The position numbers and the translations under genes were made by a program. 31,603 bases of DNA from a virus: IMG/VR virus record IMGVR_UViG_3300010883_009513, positions 1 through 31,603 of that record. The stretch is one strand, 5' to 3'. Under the pieces are notes generated by a model. It saw nothing but the letters and a program-made list of their open reading frames with translations, was not told the origin of the DNA and did no database searches. How positions within the stretch are numbered: the first letter of the stretch is position 1; the number at the start of each line of letters is the position of its first letter. Of this stretch, positions 14,575 through 22,311 are shown piece by piece.

Positions 14575-15102
14575 ATGATAATATACTTAGATATGGATGG
14601 TGTGATAGCAGACTTTTTCACCGGGTTAGCCAAAACGAATGGCAAGACACATTGGAAAGAGATAGAAGACATTGAATTGAGCATCGAAGAGATAGCCAAT
14701 ACCGATTTCTTTAACACACTCGCTCTATATCCTACGTCACAAAAGTTAGTTGACTTTGTTAAGAAAGTTGCTAATGAGACAAGCATTGATTGGGGAATCT
14801 GTTCTTCTCCACTCCGAGGCGATTGGAAAAACTCTGCCTTCTGGAAAACAGAATGGTTAAAGAAGCACGATTTCCTACCAAAAAATGAGAACCTCAAGTT
14901 CTCTAGTAATAAGCCTGTTTATGCCACAAATAAAGATGGCATACCAAATGTTCTTATCGATGATAAGCCTGAAAATGTTGAAAAATGGATTGAGAAAGGC
15001 GGCATCGGTATACGATATCAAGCAAATGAAGATAAATTGGAAGATTTGATTAATACGATTTCAATGAATGTTGAGATGTATGAAATGATTAACGCCAATT
15101 AA
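14575..15102 (+). CDS. 5'(3')-deoxyribonucleotidase-like HAD phosphatase
   Basis: 175 residues of the HAD superfamily. Motif I is IYLDMDGVIADF (nucleophile Asp6, acid Asp8), a form typical of the NT5C/deoxyribonucleotidase group. Motif II is probably the Ser pair in GICSSPLRGD, and motif IV is LIDDKPENVEKW. Family members dephosphorylate deoxynucleoside monophosphates and may tune the dNTP pool or recycle host DNA nucleotides. It has its own promoter and an AGAGG start site. A hairpin with T-rich tail follows. Confidence 0.82.
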   Translation: MIIYLDMDGVIADFFTGLAKTNGKTHWKEIEDIELSIEEIANTDFFNTLALYPTSQKLVDFVKKVANETSIDWGICSSPLRGDWKNSAFWKTEWLKKHDFLPKNENLKFSSNKPVYATNKDGIPNVLIDDKPENVEKWIEKGGIGIRYQANEDKLEDLINTISMNVEMYEMINAN

Positions 15103-15127
15103 CCTACCTAATACAACGATTATCTAT

Positions 15128-15150
15128 GGGATGACTAAACTCATCCCTTT
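15128..15150 (+). terminator. probable rho-independent terminator
   Basis: GGGATGA (15128-15134), loop CTAAAC, TCATCCC (15141-15147), then TTTAACTTT. A perfect 7-bp stem after the nucleotidase gene and just before the next promoter. Confidence 0.7.
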
Positions 15151-15165
15151 AACTTTGAGAAAAAT

Positions 15166-15194
15166 TTGACTTTATACGATGAATGGTGTATAAT
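15166..15194 (+). promoter_or_regulatory. sigma70-type promoter
   Basis: TTGACT 15166-15171 (one mismatch) and perfect TATAAT 15189-15194, 17-base spacer. The expected transcript start falls at or next to ATG 15201. Confidence 0.82.
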
Positions 15195-15200
15195 AATACT

Positions 15201-15446
15201 ATGAATAAAGATAAATATTGGAACATAACGAGGGTACTAGAATGGTTTAGTACAGCAATAGTAGTAATCGGGGTAGGAACTAATGCCTTAGGGCATCACC
15301 CAGAGGGACCAATTATTATGACTGTCGGTTCTATATTCTGGGTTATTGTTGGGGTTAGATGGAAGTCTGCCTCAATCATTATAACAAATTCTGTGATATG
15401 TATCGTTTCAACTATAGGGTTGATAGTATATCATTTGAATACATAA
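15201..15446 (+). CDS. small multi-pass membrane protein
   Basis: 81 residues with about three hydrophobic segments: residues 13-27 (STAIVVIGVGTNAL), 35-51 (PIIMTVGSIFWVIVGVR) and 56-76 (IIITNSVICIVSTIGLIVY). A motif TNALGHHPEGP sits between the first two. ATG 15201 is chosen over the in-frame codons upstream because those lie inside the -10 region. With TATAAT ending at 15194, the mRNA would be nearly or fully leaderless. No function is known; similar proteins occur in other T4-like marine phages. Confidence 0.7.
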   Translation: MNKDKYWNITRVLEWFSTAIVVIGVGTNALGHHPEGPIIMTVGSIFWVIVGVRWKSASIIITNSVICIVSTIGLIVYHLNT

Positions 15447-15462
15447 AAAAAAGGTTTACTAA

Positions 15463-16077
15463 ATGTTCATTAAATTTCTAACAGGCATCACTTTCACATC
15501 GATGCTGGCTTGGGGTGTAGTCGCAAATGGTGGAGTGTCAGCCACAGTTAACGATGCAAAGGATTTAGTGTGGTCTCCTAAAGAGAAATTAAGTGTATTT
15601 GTCAAGAGTATGGAAAATTATCCTCTCCTGATGGGTCACGTTACTCTTCAGGAATATGATGATGTTGGTCACGTTGCCGCTGGTTATGGAACCAGAGCAT
15701 ATCTAATAACGGTCAAAACTGAGGAAGAAGCCTCACGAGTAATGAAGCAGAAATTGGTAGAAGCCAATATGTTTCTTGATAGGCTAGTTAAAGTTCCCTT
15801 GAAAGTACACGAAAGGGATGCACTAGTATCTTTGATTTACAATATCGGACCAACTGAGTTTGCCAAATCAAGGGCTCTGAAACACCTAAATAAAGGTGAG
15901 ATGAAGCAGTTCTTAACACAAGCGTTCCATCATAAACGTGGGTTTGTCCGAGTTCGCAATAAGATACACCAAGGTTTAGTTTCTAGGCGGGCTCTTGAAT
16001 CAAACATTTTCCAGAATGGGGATGAGATGAATTTTTATTGGATTAATATGAATCCTTCTGGATATCTTAAAGATTAG
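15463..16077 (+). CDS. GH24-type lysozyme (endolysin) with N-terminal membrane segment
   Basis: 204 residues. Residues 1-22 form a hydrophobic signal or signal-anchor segment. A GH24-like (T4 lysozyme family) domain follows: SMENYPLL with candidate catalytic Glu51, YDDVGHVAAGYGT with candidate Asp66/67, and a helical part with ALVSLIYNIGPTEFAKS and LNKGEMKQF. It would cut peptidoglycan at lysis. Two oddities are visible. The Glu-to-Asp distance is about 6 residues longer than in T4 lysozyme, and the catalytic Thr (TIGYG) is Ala (AAGYG). It could be an active variant or a structural or regulatory relative. The N-terminal segment suggests Sec export. Confidence 0.8.
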   Translation: MFIKFLTGITFTSMLAWGVVANGGVSATVNDAKDLVWSPKEKLSVFVKSMENYPLLMGHVTLQEYDDVGHVAAGYGTRAYLITVKTEEEASRVMKQKLVEANMFLDRLVKVPLKVHERDALVSLIYNIGPTEFAKSRALKHLNKGEMKQFLTQAFHHKRGFVRVRNKIHQGLVSRRALESNIFQNGDEMNFYWINMNPSGYLKD

Positions 16078-16099
16078 GGTTGCTACTTAATAAGCACGA

Positions 16100-16121
16100 G
16101 AGGGGTCACGGTTAACCCCTC
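16100..16121 (+). terminator. hairpin after lysozyme gene
   Basis: GAGGGGT (16100-16106) pairs with ACCCCTC (16115-16121) around an 8-base loop, followed by AATTT. Probable terminator. A closely similar GAGGGGTTA/TAACCCCTC hairpin occurs at 26530. Confidence 0.6.
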
Positions 16122-16131
16122 AATTTAATAC

Positions 16132-16160
16132 TTGACACGCCGTAAGTAATAGTGTATAAT
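16132..16160 (+). promoter_or_regulatory. sigma70-type promoter
   Basis: TTGACA 16132-16137 and TATAAT 16155-16160 with a 17-base spacer. It heads the modification cassette from 16182. Confidence 0.9.
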
Positions 16161-16181
16161 GTGTTATAAATTGAGAATAAG

Positions 16182-16670
16182 ATGTATATTTGTATATGCA
16201 ATTCTGTCAAAGAGGGCGATTACGAAAGATATAACCTGATTGGGACAAGTTGTGGCAGATGTGCAAAAGACGAAATTAACTATGAGAAGGGTGAGAATAT
16301 TATGAGTGAGGATAAAAAACAACGTGAAGTTGAAGTTGAAGAGAGCGCCGAATATGACAATTATCTAGGCGATGTTGATGACTCCTCGCTCCCTACCACG
16401 CTTGATGGTTTTATGGGAGAAGGTAAAACGGGTATCAACACTGAAGTTGATATTGATGGTTGGCGAAGTCATTGGAAACAAATGCCTGCGTACACACAAG
16501 AACCCAATGAGCCATTCAAAAAGGTCATTATGGCATTCAGAACTAAGGAAGACTACGAAGAATTCCAGAACCTGATTAGCCAGAAAATGACCCTCAAGAC
16601 CAAATCTGCCTGGCATCCTGCATTAGATAAAACTGCGAACTCGCTATCTCGCTGGATGGGGGACGATTAA
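16182..16670 (+). CDS. BFD-like [2Fe-2S] N-terminus joined to phage conserved domain
   Basis: 162 residues. The first 27 (MYICICNSVKEGDYERYN then LIGTSCGRC) carry CxC (4, 6) and CxxC (24, 27), the cysteine pattern of bacterioferritin-associated ferredoxin-like [2Fe-2S] domains, with a shortened spacer. An acidic linker follows, then a C-terminal domain (DIDGWRSHWKQMPAYTQEPN ... KKVIMAFRTKEDYEEF ... KTKSAWHP). That domain resembles the end of ParB-like proteins found beside TET-associated glycosyltransferases in phages. A second good start (ATG 16302 after AAGGGTGAG) could give the C-terminal domain alone. It overlaps the glycosyltransferase by one base. Confidence 0.7.
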   Translation: MYICICNSVKEGDYERYNLIGTSCGRCAKDEINYEKGENIMSEDKKQREVEVEESAEYDNYLGDVDDSSLPTTLDGFMGEGKTGINTEVDIDGWRSHWKQMPAYTQEPNEPFKKVIMAFRTKEDYEEFQNLISQKMTLKTKSAWHPALDKTANSLSRWMGDD

Positions 16671-17413
16671 TGAAGAGGCTGATATTACAAGTTAATGTTA
16701 AACTTGATGACTTCAAAGGCTTTAGCCGATTTAAACCCATTGAAGAAATTTATCGAATGAGCGAACAGCAAGCCAGGCTCTTTGCTAAAAAATGGGAAGT
16801 AGATTACCATCAGGTTACTGATTGCGATTATCTACCAACTAAAGGACCCTGGTTCCAACGATTTAAGATGTATGAAATGATGGATTATGATGAAATTCTG
16901 TATCTTGATATGGATGCTATCATATTGCCTGACTGTCCAAACGTATTTGATACTCTATCAGGTCATACTCTATCAGCGGTTAGAAGTTCTCCTTGGGACG
17001 AAAAACGCAAAAAAACGGGTGATTCCTATGATGAGTTGAGAGCCTTCCATAATGAAGTTCTCGGTGCAAAAGATGATTTTCGCCCATTCTGTAGTGGTGT
17101 GATGTTAGTCACAAAGGACTTCCTTACACAAACTAAAGATATTTGGAGAGATTACTTAGATTCCTTTGAGAAGAAGAGTAATGGAAGACCTTGTTTAGAT
17201 GAAGCCGTATTTAATAAATTAGTGATAGAAGCCTTTGATGGTAAGTATAATGAATTGAATGAGGATTGGGGACCGTGGTATCGTGGTGGTAAATATATCG
17301 AACACGTAGGCGGACCGTTTAAGAATTTCTTCAACGTAGAAAAGTTTAAGGAAAAGAACTTTCCTGAAGATATACCAGACCCATTCGCACAATTTGCGGC
17401 ATCGAAAGTATGA
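16670..17413 (+). CDS. GT8-like glycosyltransferase
   Basis: 247 residues with a GT-A fold. The DxD metal/nucleotide-sugar motif is at 80-82 (EILYLDMDAIILPD), preceded by a segment PWFQRFKMYEMMDYD typical of GT8/glycogenin-like enzymes. Later come FCSGVMLV and CLDEAVFNKLV (acceptor-site helix), and HVGGPFKNFF near the end. It transfers a sugar from a nucleotide sugar to an unknown acceptor. Placed directly before a methyltransferase and a TET-associated-type glycosyltransferase, it may decorate modified DNA bases; virion or host glycans are alternatives. Confidence 0.8.
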   Translation: MKRLILQVNVKLDDFKGFSRFKPIEEIYRMSEQQARLFAKKWEVDYHQVTDCDYLPTKGPWFQRFKMYEMMDYDEILYLDMDAIILPDCPNVFDTLSGHTLSAVRSSPWDEKRKKTGDSYDELRAFHNEVLGAKDDFRPFCSGVMLVTKDFLTQTKDIWRDYLDSFEKKSNGRPCLDEAVFNKLVIEAFDGKYNELNEDWGPWYRGGKYIEHVGGPFKNFFNVEKFKEKNFPEDIPDPFAQFAASKV

Positions 17414-18252
17414 CGCATTTTAAGAAAACCTCACAAGCCGACTTCTATGAACTAATCGATAATAGCGGTCTAGAGTTAGATAGAGAACTGGCTTGGGCTA
17501 ATGTACAAGAATGTAAAAAAGCCGGGACCACCGCTCACCAAGGTCTTACAGATGCTAATAATAAAGTAGGGCAATTGTACAAGAAATGGTACGATTCCCT
17601 AAAAACTGGTACACCAGATTATTCTGTATATAATGACCCATATTACGTCATTGACCTTTGGTTATGCTGGTGCGAGTATTCAAGAACGGCTGTAAGGAAG
17701 ATGACTAATTCAGGTGACAACAGCAAGAACTTGTTCGGTCAAAACCTTGTTGATTATATCGGCAAAGTTGATACAATCGTTGACTTGGGCTGTGGCTATG
17801 GATTTACGAGTGCCTATATAAGAGAAGAATTTAATGCAACAAGAGTTGTAGGAACTAATCTCGAAGGAACTTGGCAATTCGATAGTGCTAAGAAATATGG
17901 TGAGACCCACGGTTTTGGTGTAGTCGGTGATATTAGCCAAGCAAGTTATCTCAAATATCATATTGATGTTGTATTTGCTTCGGAGTATTTCGAGCATATT
18001 GAACGTCCAATCGACCACTTGCACGATATCTTATCTTATGGACCGAAGTGGGTCATTACAAAGAATGGATTTAATGGCGATGCAATTGGCCATTTTGATG
18101 AGTACAAAATAGGTAATGAAATTGTATCTGGAAAGTTGACTTCTAGGAAGTTTAATGATACAATGAGAGAATATGGATATAGGTCACTCAGAAAAGACTC
18201 TGGTGCGGCACTATATTTTAATAGTTGGCCGAATGTTTGGGAACGCCACTAA
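17410..18252 (+). CDS. class I SAM-dependent methyltransferase
   Basis: 280 residues, overlapping the glycosyltransferase by ATGA. The SAM-binding loop is VDLGCGYGFTSAYI at about 124-137, followed by an acidic strand end (TNLEGTWQF) and VVFASEYFEHIERP (motif IV/post-I, with a Glu-His pair typical of small-molecule methyltransferases). No DNA-methylase DPPY or Cys motif is seen, so it probably methylates a sugar, base side chain or metabolite. The N-terminal 110 residues are a helical extension. Its context suggests modification of the group added by the neighbouring transferases. Confidence 0.82.
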   Translation: MTHFKKTSQADFYELIDNSGLELDRELAWANVQECKKAGTTAHQGLTDANNKVGQLYKKWYDSLKTGTPDYSVYNDPYYVIDLWLCWCEYSRTAVRKMTNSGDNSKNLFGQNLVDYIGKVDTIVDLGCGYGFTSAYIREEFNATRVVGTNLEGTWQFDSAKKYGETHGFGVVGDISQASYLKYHIDVVFASEYFEHIERPIDHLHDILSYGPKWVITKNGFNGDAIGHFDEYKIGNEIVSGKLTSRKFNDTMREYGYRSLRKDSGAALYFNSWPNVWERH

Positions 18253-18265
18253 CCAAAGGTAGATT

Positions 18266-18334
18266 ATGATTAGAGCAATTATGGCTATAGGATTCACCGT
18301 AGGATTTTTGGTTTTGTTTTATTATAGTAATTAG
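18266..18334 (+). CDS. 22-residue membrane peptide, putative
   Basis: ATG 18266 after AAAGGTAG encodes MIRAIMAIGFTVGFLVLFYY then SN. It is essentially one transmembrane helix, in the gap between methyltransferase and glycosyltransferase. The ribosome site and hydrophobicity support it, but the length makes it uncertain. Confidence 0.5.
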   Translation: MIRAIMAIGFTVGFLVLFYYSN

Positions 18335-18373
18335 ATTATGTATTTAATGTTACGAACAAGTGAGGGAGAAGAA

Positions 18374-19360
18374 ATGCCAGAAGTACAACAATATGACCCG
18401 CAATACCCACTTTATACTATTAGTAAGGGTCGTGCAGATTCGATGATTACCTCACGGTCGTTATCTCGAATGAAGATTGCTCATTATATTGCTATTGAGC
18501 CTCAAGACGAAAAGCCGTACGAGGAAGCACTTATTAAGTTTGGGTTGAGTAACTACGCTACGTTATTGATTCTTCCATTCTCCAATCACGGTGATGGCCC
18601 TGGTCGAGCAAGAAACTGGTGTTGGGACCATTCTAAAGATGTCCTAAAAGCCGATTGGCATTGGGTAATGGATGACAATATATCTGACTTCTACCGACTG
18701 CATAATAATGTTAGAACTAGGGTAGAGAATGGAGCCTTGTTCAGGTCTTGTGAAGATTTTTGTAATCGATACGAGAACGTCAAAATGGCAGGGTTACAGT
18801 ACAGGTTCTTCATAGCACCAAATCAGAAGTATCCTCCATACGTCACCAACACTAGAATATACTCTTGTAATTTGATTAAGAATGATGGTGAACATAGATG
18901 GCGTGGTCGATATAACGAAGATACCGACTTGTCTCTAAGGATACTGAAAGATGGTAATTGCACGATACAATTCAATCATTTCCTTCAAGGTAAATGTGCA
19001 ACACAAACTGTCAAGGGTGGTAACACAGAAGAGTTCTACCACGCGGAGGCTACGGATAACGAAGAGTTTGAAGAGACTGGGTATAATGCTGAAGGAACTA
19101 TTAAGAAGAGCCAAATGCTCGTAGATATGCACCCAGACGTTTGTAGAATTGTATGGAAATATGGTAGATGGCATCATTTCTGTGACTATCTTCCATTCAA
19201 AAAGAATAAGTTAAAGTACAAGCCAGAGTATGCAAATATAGAATCTGGTGTTAATGAGTATGGCTTAACCCTCACTAGGACAGATAAGAATGGTGTAAGG
19301 GCTCCACGTGAAACATTCGATTTAAGTAAAGTTGCAGTTTTAGGAGATGAACAATTATGA
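18374..19360 (+). CDS. TET-associated-type glycosyltransferase (TAGT-like)
   Basis: 328 residues. ATG 18374 is chosen for its AGGGAG site; ATG 18338 is an alternative. The pattern matches TET/JBP-associated GT-A glycosyltransferases of phages: YPLYTISKGR at the start, HYIAIEPQDEKPYEEA, GPGRARNWCWDHS, then WHWVMDDNISDFYRLHNN with the DDN in place of DxD. Further on are NTRIYSCNLI, WRGRYNEDTDLSLRILKDG, KGGNTEEFYH and WKYGRWHHFCDYLPF. These enzymes add sugars to 5-hydroxymethylcytosine made by phage TET oxygenases. No TET or C5-methyltransferase lies in this window. The assignment rests on recalled family motifs. Confidence 0.8.
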   Translation: MPEVQQYDPQYPLYTISKGRADSMITSRSLSRMKIAHYIAIEPQDEKPYEEALIKFGLSNYATLLILPFSNHGDGPGRARNWCWDHSKDVLKADWHWVMDDNISDFYRLHNNVRTRVENGALFRSCEDFCNRYENVKMAGLQYRFFIAPNQKYPPYVTNTRIYSCNLIKNDGEHRWRGRYNEDTDLSLRILKDGNCTIQFNHFLQGKCATQTVKGGNTEEFYHAEATDNEEFEETGYNAEGTIKKSQMLVDMHPDVCRIVWKYGRWHHFCDYLPFKKNKLKYKPEYANIESGVNEYGLTLTRTDKNGVRAPRETFDLSKVAVLGDEQL

Positions 19361-19797
19361 AGAAAATAGGATTTACTTGCTCCTCTTTTGATTTACTCCA
19401 CGCAGGACATATTGCTATGTTGAGAGAATCCAAAGAGAATTGTGATTGGCTGGTGGTAGGACTGAATGTTAACCCTAAGAAAGGTGTATCCCAACAGTAT
19501 CCTGTCCAATCTGTAGTAGAGCGTTACACTCAATTGAGTGCCGTAAAGTTCGTAGATGAAATTGTGCCATACAATACAGAAGATGAGTTAATTGATTTGA
19601 TTCAGTTATTTCAAATTAACATTCGATTCATAGGTGAGGATTACAGAGATAAATCCTTCACTGGAGATGGATTAGATAACATTGAAGTTTTTTATAATAG
19701 GCGTGACCATCGTTTCAGTTCGTCCTCATTAAAAAAGCACGTTAAAGATGTTTATATTGAAACTAGTGACCTGCCAGCTGGATTTGAGGGGCAGTAA
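19357..19797 (+). CDS. TagD-like cytidylyltransferase
   Basis: 146 residues of the nucleotidyltransferase (HIGH) superfamily. HAGH is at 15-18 (SFDLLHAGHIAML), followed by a strand WLVVGLNVNP, ERYTQL (R-x-x-x-L), IRFIGEDYRD, and RFSSSSLKKH in place of the ISST motif. It resembles glycerol-3-phosphate or other phospho-alcohol cytidylyltransferases. It overlaps the glycosyltransferase by ATGA, so it may supply an activated group (CDP-linked) to the modification cassette. The substrate is unknown. Confidence 0.82.
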   Translation: MKKIGFTCSSFDLLHAGHIAMLRESKENCDWLVVGLNVNPKKGVSQQYPVQSVVERYTQLSAVKFVDEIVPYNTEDELIDLIQLFQINIRFIGEDYRDKSFTGDGLDNIEVFYNRRDHRFSSSSLKKHVKDVYIETSDLPAGFEGQ

Positions 19798-19799
19798 AA

Positions 19800-19807
19800 T
19801 ATAAATA
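19800..19807 (+). promoter_or_regulatory. possible late promoter box
   Basis: TATAAATA (T4 late consensus) just after the cytidylyltransferase stop and 10 bases before the -35 box of the nrd promoter. Chance occurrence is possible in A+T-rich DNA. Confidence 0.35.
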
Positions 19808-19816
19808 ATTATTCGC

Positions 19817-19845
19817 TTGACAAACCTATTAGAGTAGAGTATAAT
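19817..19845 (+). promoter_or_regulatory. sigma70-type promoter for nrdAB
   Basis: TTGACA 19817-19822, TATAAT 19840-19845, 17-base spacer. It is followed by a leader of about 105 bases before nrdA. Confidence 0.92.
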
Positions 19846-19917
19846 ACTGCTATAGTCGAGAGAAATTGATAGTCCCCTGGAAACGATATATAAACAAGGG
19901 ATATAATGCAAACAACG

Positions 19918-19937
19918 GATGCCGATGCTGGCATCCT
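19918..19937 (+). promoter_or_regulatory. hairpin in nrdA leader
   Basis: GGATGCC, loop GATGCT, GGCATCC: a perfect 7-bp stem 20 bases before nrdA ATG 19957. An 11-codon ORF (ATG 19905, MQTTDADAGIL) runs through it. It could regulate translation or be structural; no known riboswitch is recognised. Confidence 0.45.
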
Positions 19938-19956
19938 CTGAAGTTATGGAGTTGAA

Positions 19957-22299
19957 ATGGTCGGAACAAGCGAGAATCAGGTTAGAAAGAGGGACGGGTC
20001 GTTAGAGACATTAGATTATGATAAGATACACAAGATGCTTGAATGGTGTAGTAACGGCCTGAATGTTTCCGTATCCGATACAGCAATCAGTGCCCAAATA
20101 AAAATTGTCAATAAGATTTCATCACACGATATCCAACAAACATTAATCAAGTCTGCCGCAGAGAAGATTTCTCCTGAGACACCAGACTATGATATATTTG
20201 CTGGCCGTCTATTGATTACTAATATGCGTAAACAAGTATATGATAGCATTACCCCTATTGACTTCCTTGGATACATCAAGGGTCACGTAGAGCGAAAGTT
20301 ATATTCACCAGAGATATTGGAAAAATATTCTGAAGAAGAGATTACACAATTTGGTACTCATTTGGATTATGAAAATGATATGCACAGAGGATATGCCTCA
20401 GTCGTTCAATTAGAATCTAAGTATCTCATTAAAGACGTAAAGGATGACAGGCTAGTTGAAATGCCTCAAGAAACCTTTATGATTATTCCTATGGTTATCT
20501 TCGCAAATGAAGGAACAAATAGGACACAGTTAGTTATAGATTTTTATACAGCATTGAAGAATGATGAAATGAGTTTGCCTACTCCAGTTATTTCTGGTGT
20601 TCGCACACAACTGAAAATGTTTAGTTCGTGTTGTAAAATTAAGATGGGTGATACGGCTGAGTCTATTCTCGCCGCGGAATACGCTACTTCATTGATGACA
20701 AGCCAAAGGGCAGGCATTGGTGTAGATATGGGACCAGTCCGAGGTGTATTAGCACCTGTTAAGAATAACACAGTAAAACACACTGGTGCATTACCTATCC
20801 TTAAAGCAATTGAAAGTGTATCTAAACAGTTTACACAAAATTCATTGAGAACTGGTGCAACTGTAGTTAATTATCCAATTTTTAATTGGGAGATTATGGA
20901 TGTTCTTGAATACAAAAATAATCAAGGCTCTAACACTACACGAGCAAGGTTCATCGACTATTCTATTGGAGTCACATCAATCTTTATCGAAAGGATGATG
21001 AAGAAGGAAGACTTCACACTGTTTAGTGCAGAAGAGGTTCCTGAACTATTTGAGCATTATGGCGACAGTGAAAAGTTTAATGAAGCCTATATTAAATATG
21101 AGAATAAGCGAGGAATACGAAAGAAGTCTGTACCAGCAGTCGAAATCTTTAATAAGTTAGTTAAAGAGCGTGTTGGAACTGGTCGTATCTATATTCATTT
21201 TATCGATAATATTAACAAGCAGGGTATGTTCAAAGAGCCTGTCACACAGACAAATCTTTGTTCTGAGATATTCTTGCCAACTAAAGCAATGACATTTGAG
21301 GGACTTAAACGTACTCAAAAAGATAATATCAGTGACTATGACACAGACAATGGGATGATTTCCCTATGTATTCTTGGTTGTATTAATTTTGGCAAGTTGG
21401 CTAATATTACTAGACTAGATGCGTTAACCGCTCTGATGGTTCGATTCTTAGATAATCTAATTGATATCCAAGAATACCCATTAGATGCCGCTGAATATCC
21501 TACTAGGGCATACCGATTCCTAGGGATAGGAATAAGTGATTTTGCTCATTTTCTTGCTAAGAATGAGGCTCGAATAGGAACACATAAGAGTTTAGAATTG
21601 TCACATAAATGGGCAGAAAGATTCCAGTATGGCCTGATTAAAGCGTCTATGGAATTGGCTAAAGAACGTGGTCCTTGTGAAGCATATCATCTGAGCAGAT
21701 ATTCAGAGGTTACCTTACCAATAGATACTTACAATAAGAATGTAGACAAAATCTATGAGAATAAACTATTGTGTGATTGGGAACGATTACGAATACAGAT
21801 TAAGGAACACGGGATGCGACATACTACATTGTCCGCAATTCCTCCAACTGCTTCCTCTTCTCTAGTGTCTAATTCTACTCAAGGAATCGACCCGATTCAA
21901 TCTGTTACAGATACATTTGAATCCGCGGCATACACAGTTAAGAGCCTTGTTCCAGATTATGAGAAAGAACCATTCTATATGAAAGCGTGGGAATTCCCTA
22001 ATAACGATAGTTCAGAATACATCAAATTAATGGCAATATTGCAGAAATTTATTGACCAAGGTATGAGTGTTAATCAATGGTATGATTTGACTAAGATAGA
22101 GGGAAAGATACTAGATGCAAACAGAGTAAGACGGGATATCCTAACGGCGTATAAGTATGGGTTAAAAAGCCTATATTATATTCGCTCAAAAGATAAAGAA
22201 AATACAAGTGACTTAATTTCAAATCAACCACAAGCAAATCAGGATGATATTCCTATTGACGGATTAGACGGATGTGAGAGCGGTGCGTGTGCTATATAA
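19957..22299 (+). CDS. nrdA: ribonucleotide reductase class I, alpha subunit
   Basis: 780 residues. An N-terminal ATP-cone (QVRKRDGSLETLDYDKIHKM, residues 7-26) gives allosteric activity control. The catalytic barrel includes FSSCCKIKMGDT, MTSQRAGIGVDMG, TNLCSEIFLPT with the active-site cysteine, and AIPPTASSSLVSNSTQG. The C-terminal redox pair is CESGAC (Cys773, Cys778), which passes electrons from glutaredoxin or thioredoxin. It reduces ribonucleoside diphosphates to deoxy forms with NrdB. GGAG precedes ATG 19957. nrdB follows after 12 bases. Confidence 0.98.
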   Translation: MVGTSENQVRKRDGSLETLDYDKIHKMLEWCSNGLNVSVSDTAISAQIKIVNKISSHDIQQTLIKSAAEKISPETPDYDIFAGRLLITNMRKQVYDSITPIDFLGYIKGHVERKLYSPEILEKYSEEEITQFGTHLDYENDMHRGYASVVQLESKYLIKDVKDDRLVEMPQETFMIIPMVIFANEGTNRTQLVIDFYTALKNDEMSLPTPVISGVRTQLKMFSSCCKIKMGDTAESILAAEYATSLMTSQRAGIGVDMGPVRGVLAPVKNNTVKHTGALPILKAIESVSKQFTQNSLRTGATVVNYPIFNWEIMDVLEYKNNQGSNTTRARFIDYSIGVTSIFIERMMKKEDFTLFSAEEVPELFEHYGDSEKFNEAYIKYENKRGIRKKSVPAVEIFNKLVKERVGTGRIYIHFIDNINKQGMFKEPVTQTNLCSEIFLPTKAMTFEGLKRTQKDNISDYDTDNGMISLCILGCINFGKLANITRLDALTALMVRFLDNLIDIQEYPLDAAEYPTRAYRFLGIGISDFAHFLAKNEARIGTHKSLELSHKWAERFQYGLIKASMELAKERGPCEAYHLSRYSEVTLPIDTYNKNVDKIYENKLLCDWERLRIQIKEHGMRHTTLSAIPPTASSSLVSNSTQGIDPIQSVTDTFESAAYTVKSLVPDYEKEPFYMKAWEFPNNDSSEYIKLMAILQKFIDQGMSVNQWYDLTKIEGKILDANRVRRDILTAYKYGLKSLYYIRSKDKENTSDLISNQPQANQDDIPIDGLDGCESGACAI

Positions 22300-22311
22300 C
22301 GGAGAGCAAAG

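Noticed and set aside
19846-19956. Known riboswitch upstream of nrdA
   Set aside because: The conserved core of cobalamin or other familiar classes could not be recognised, so only a hairpin is reported.
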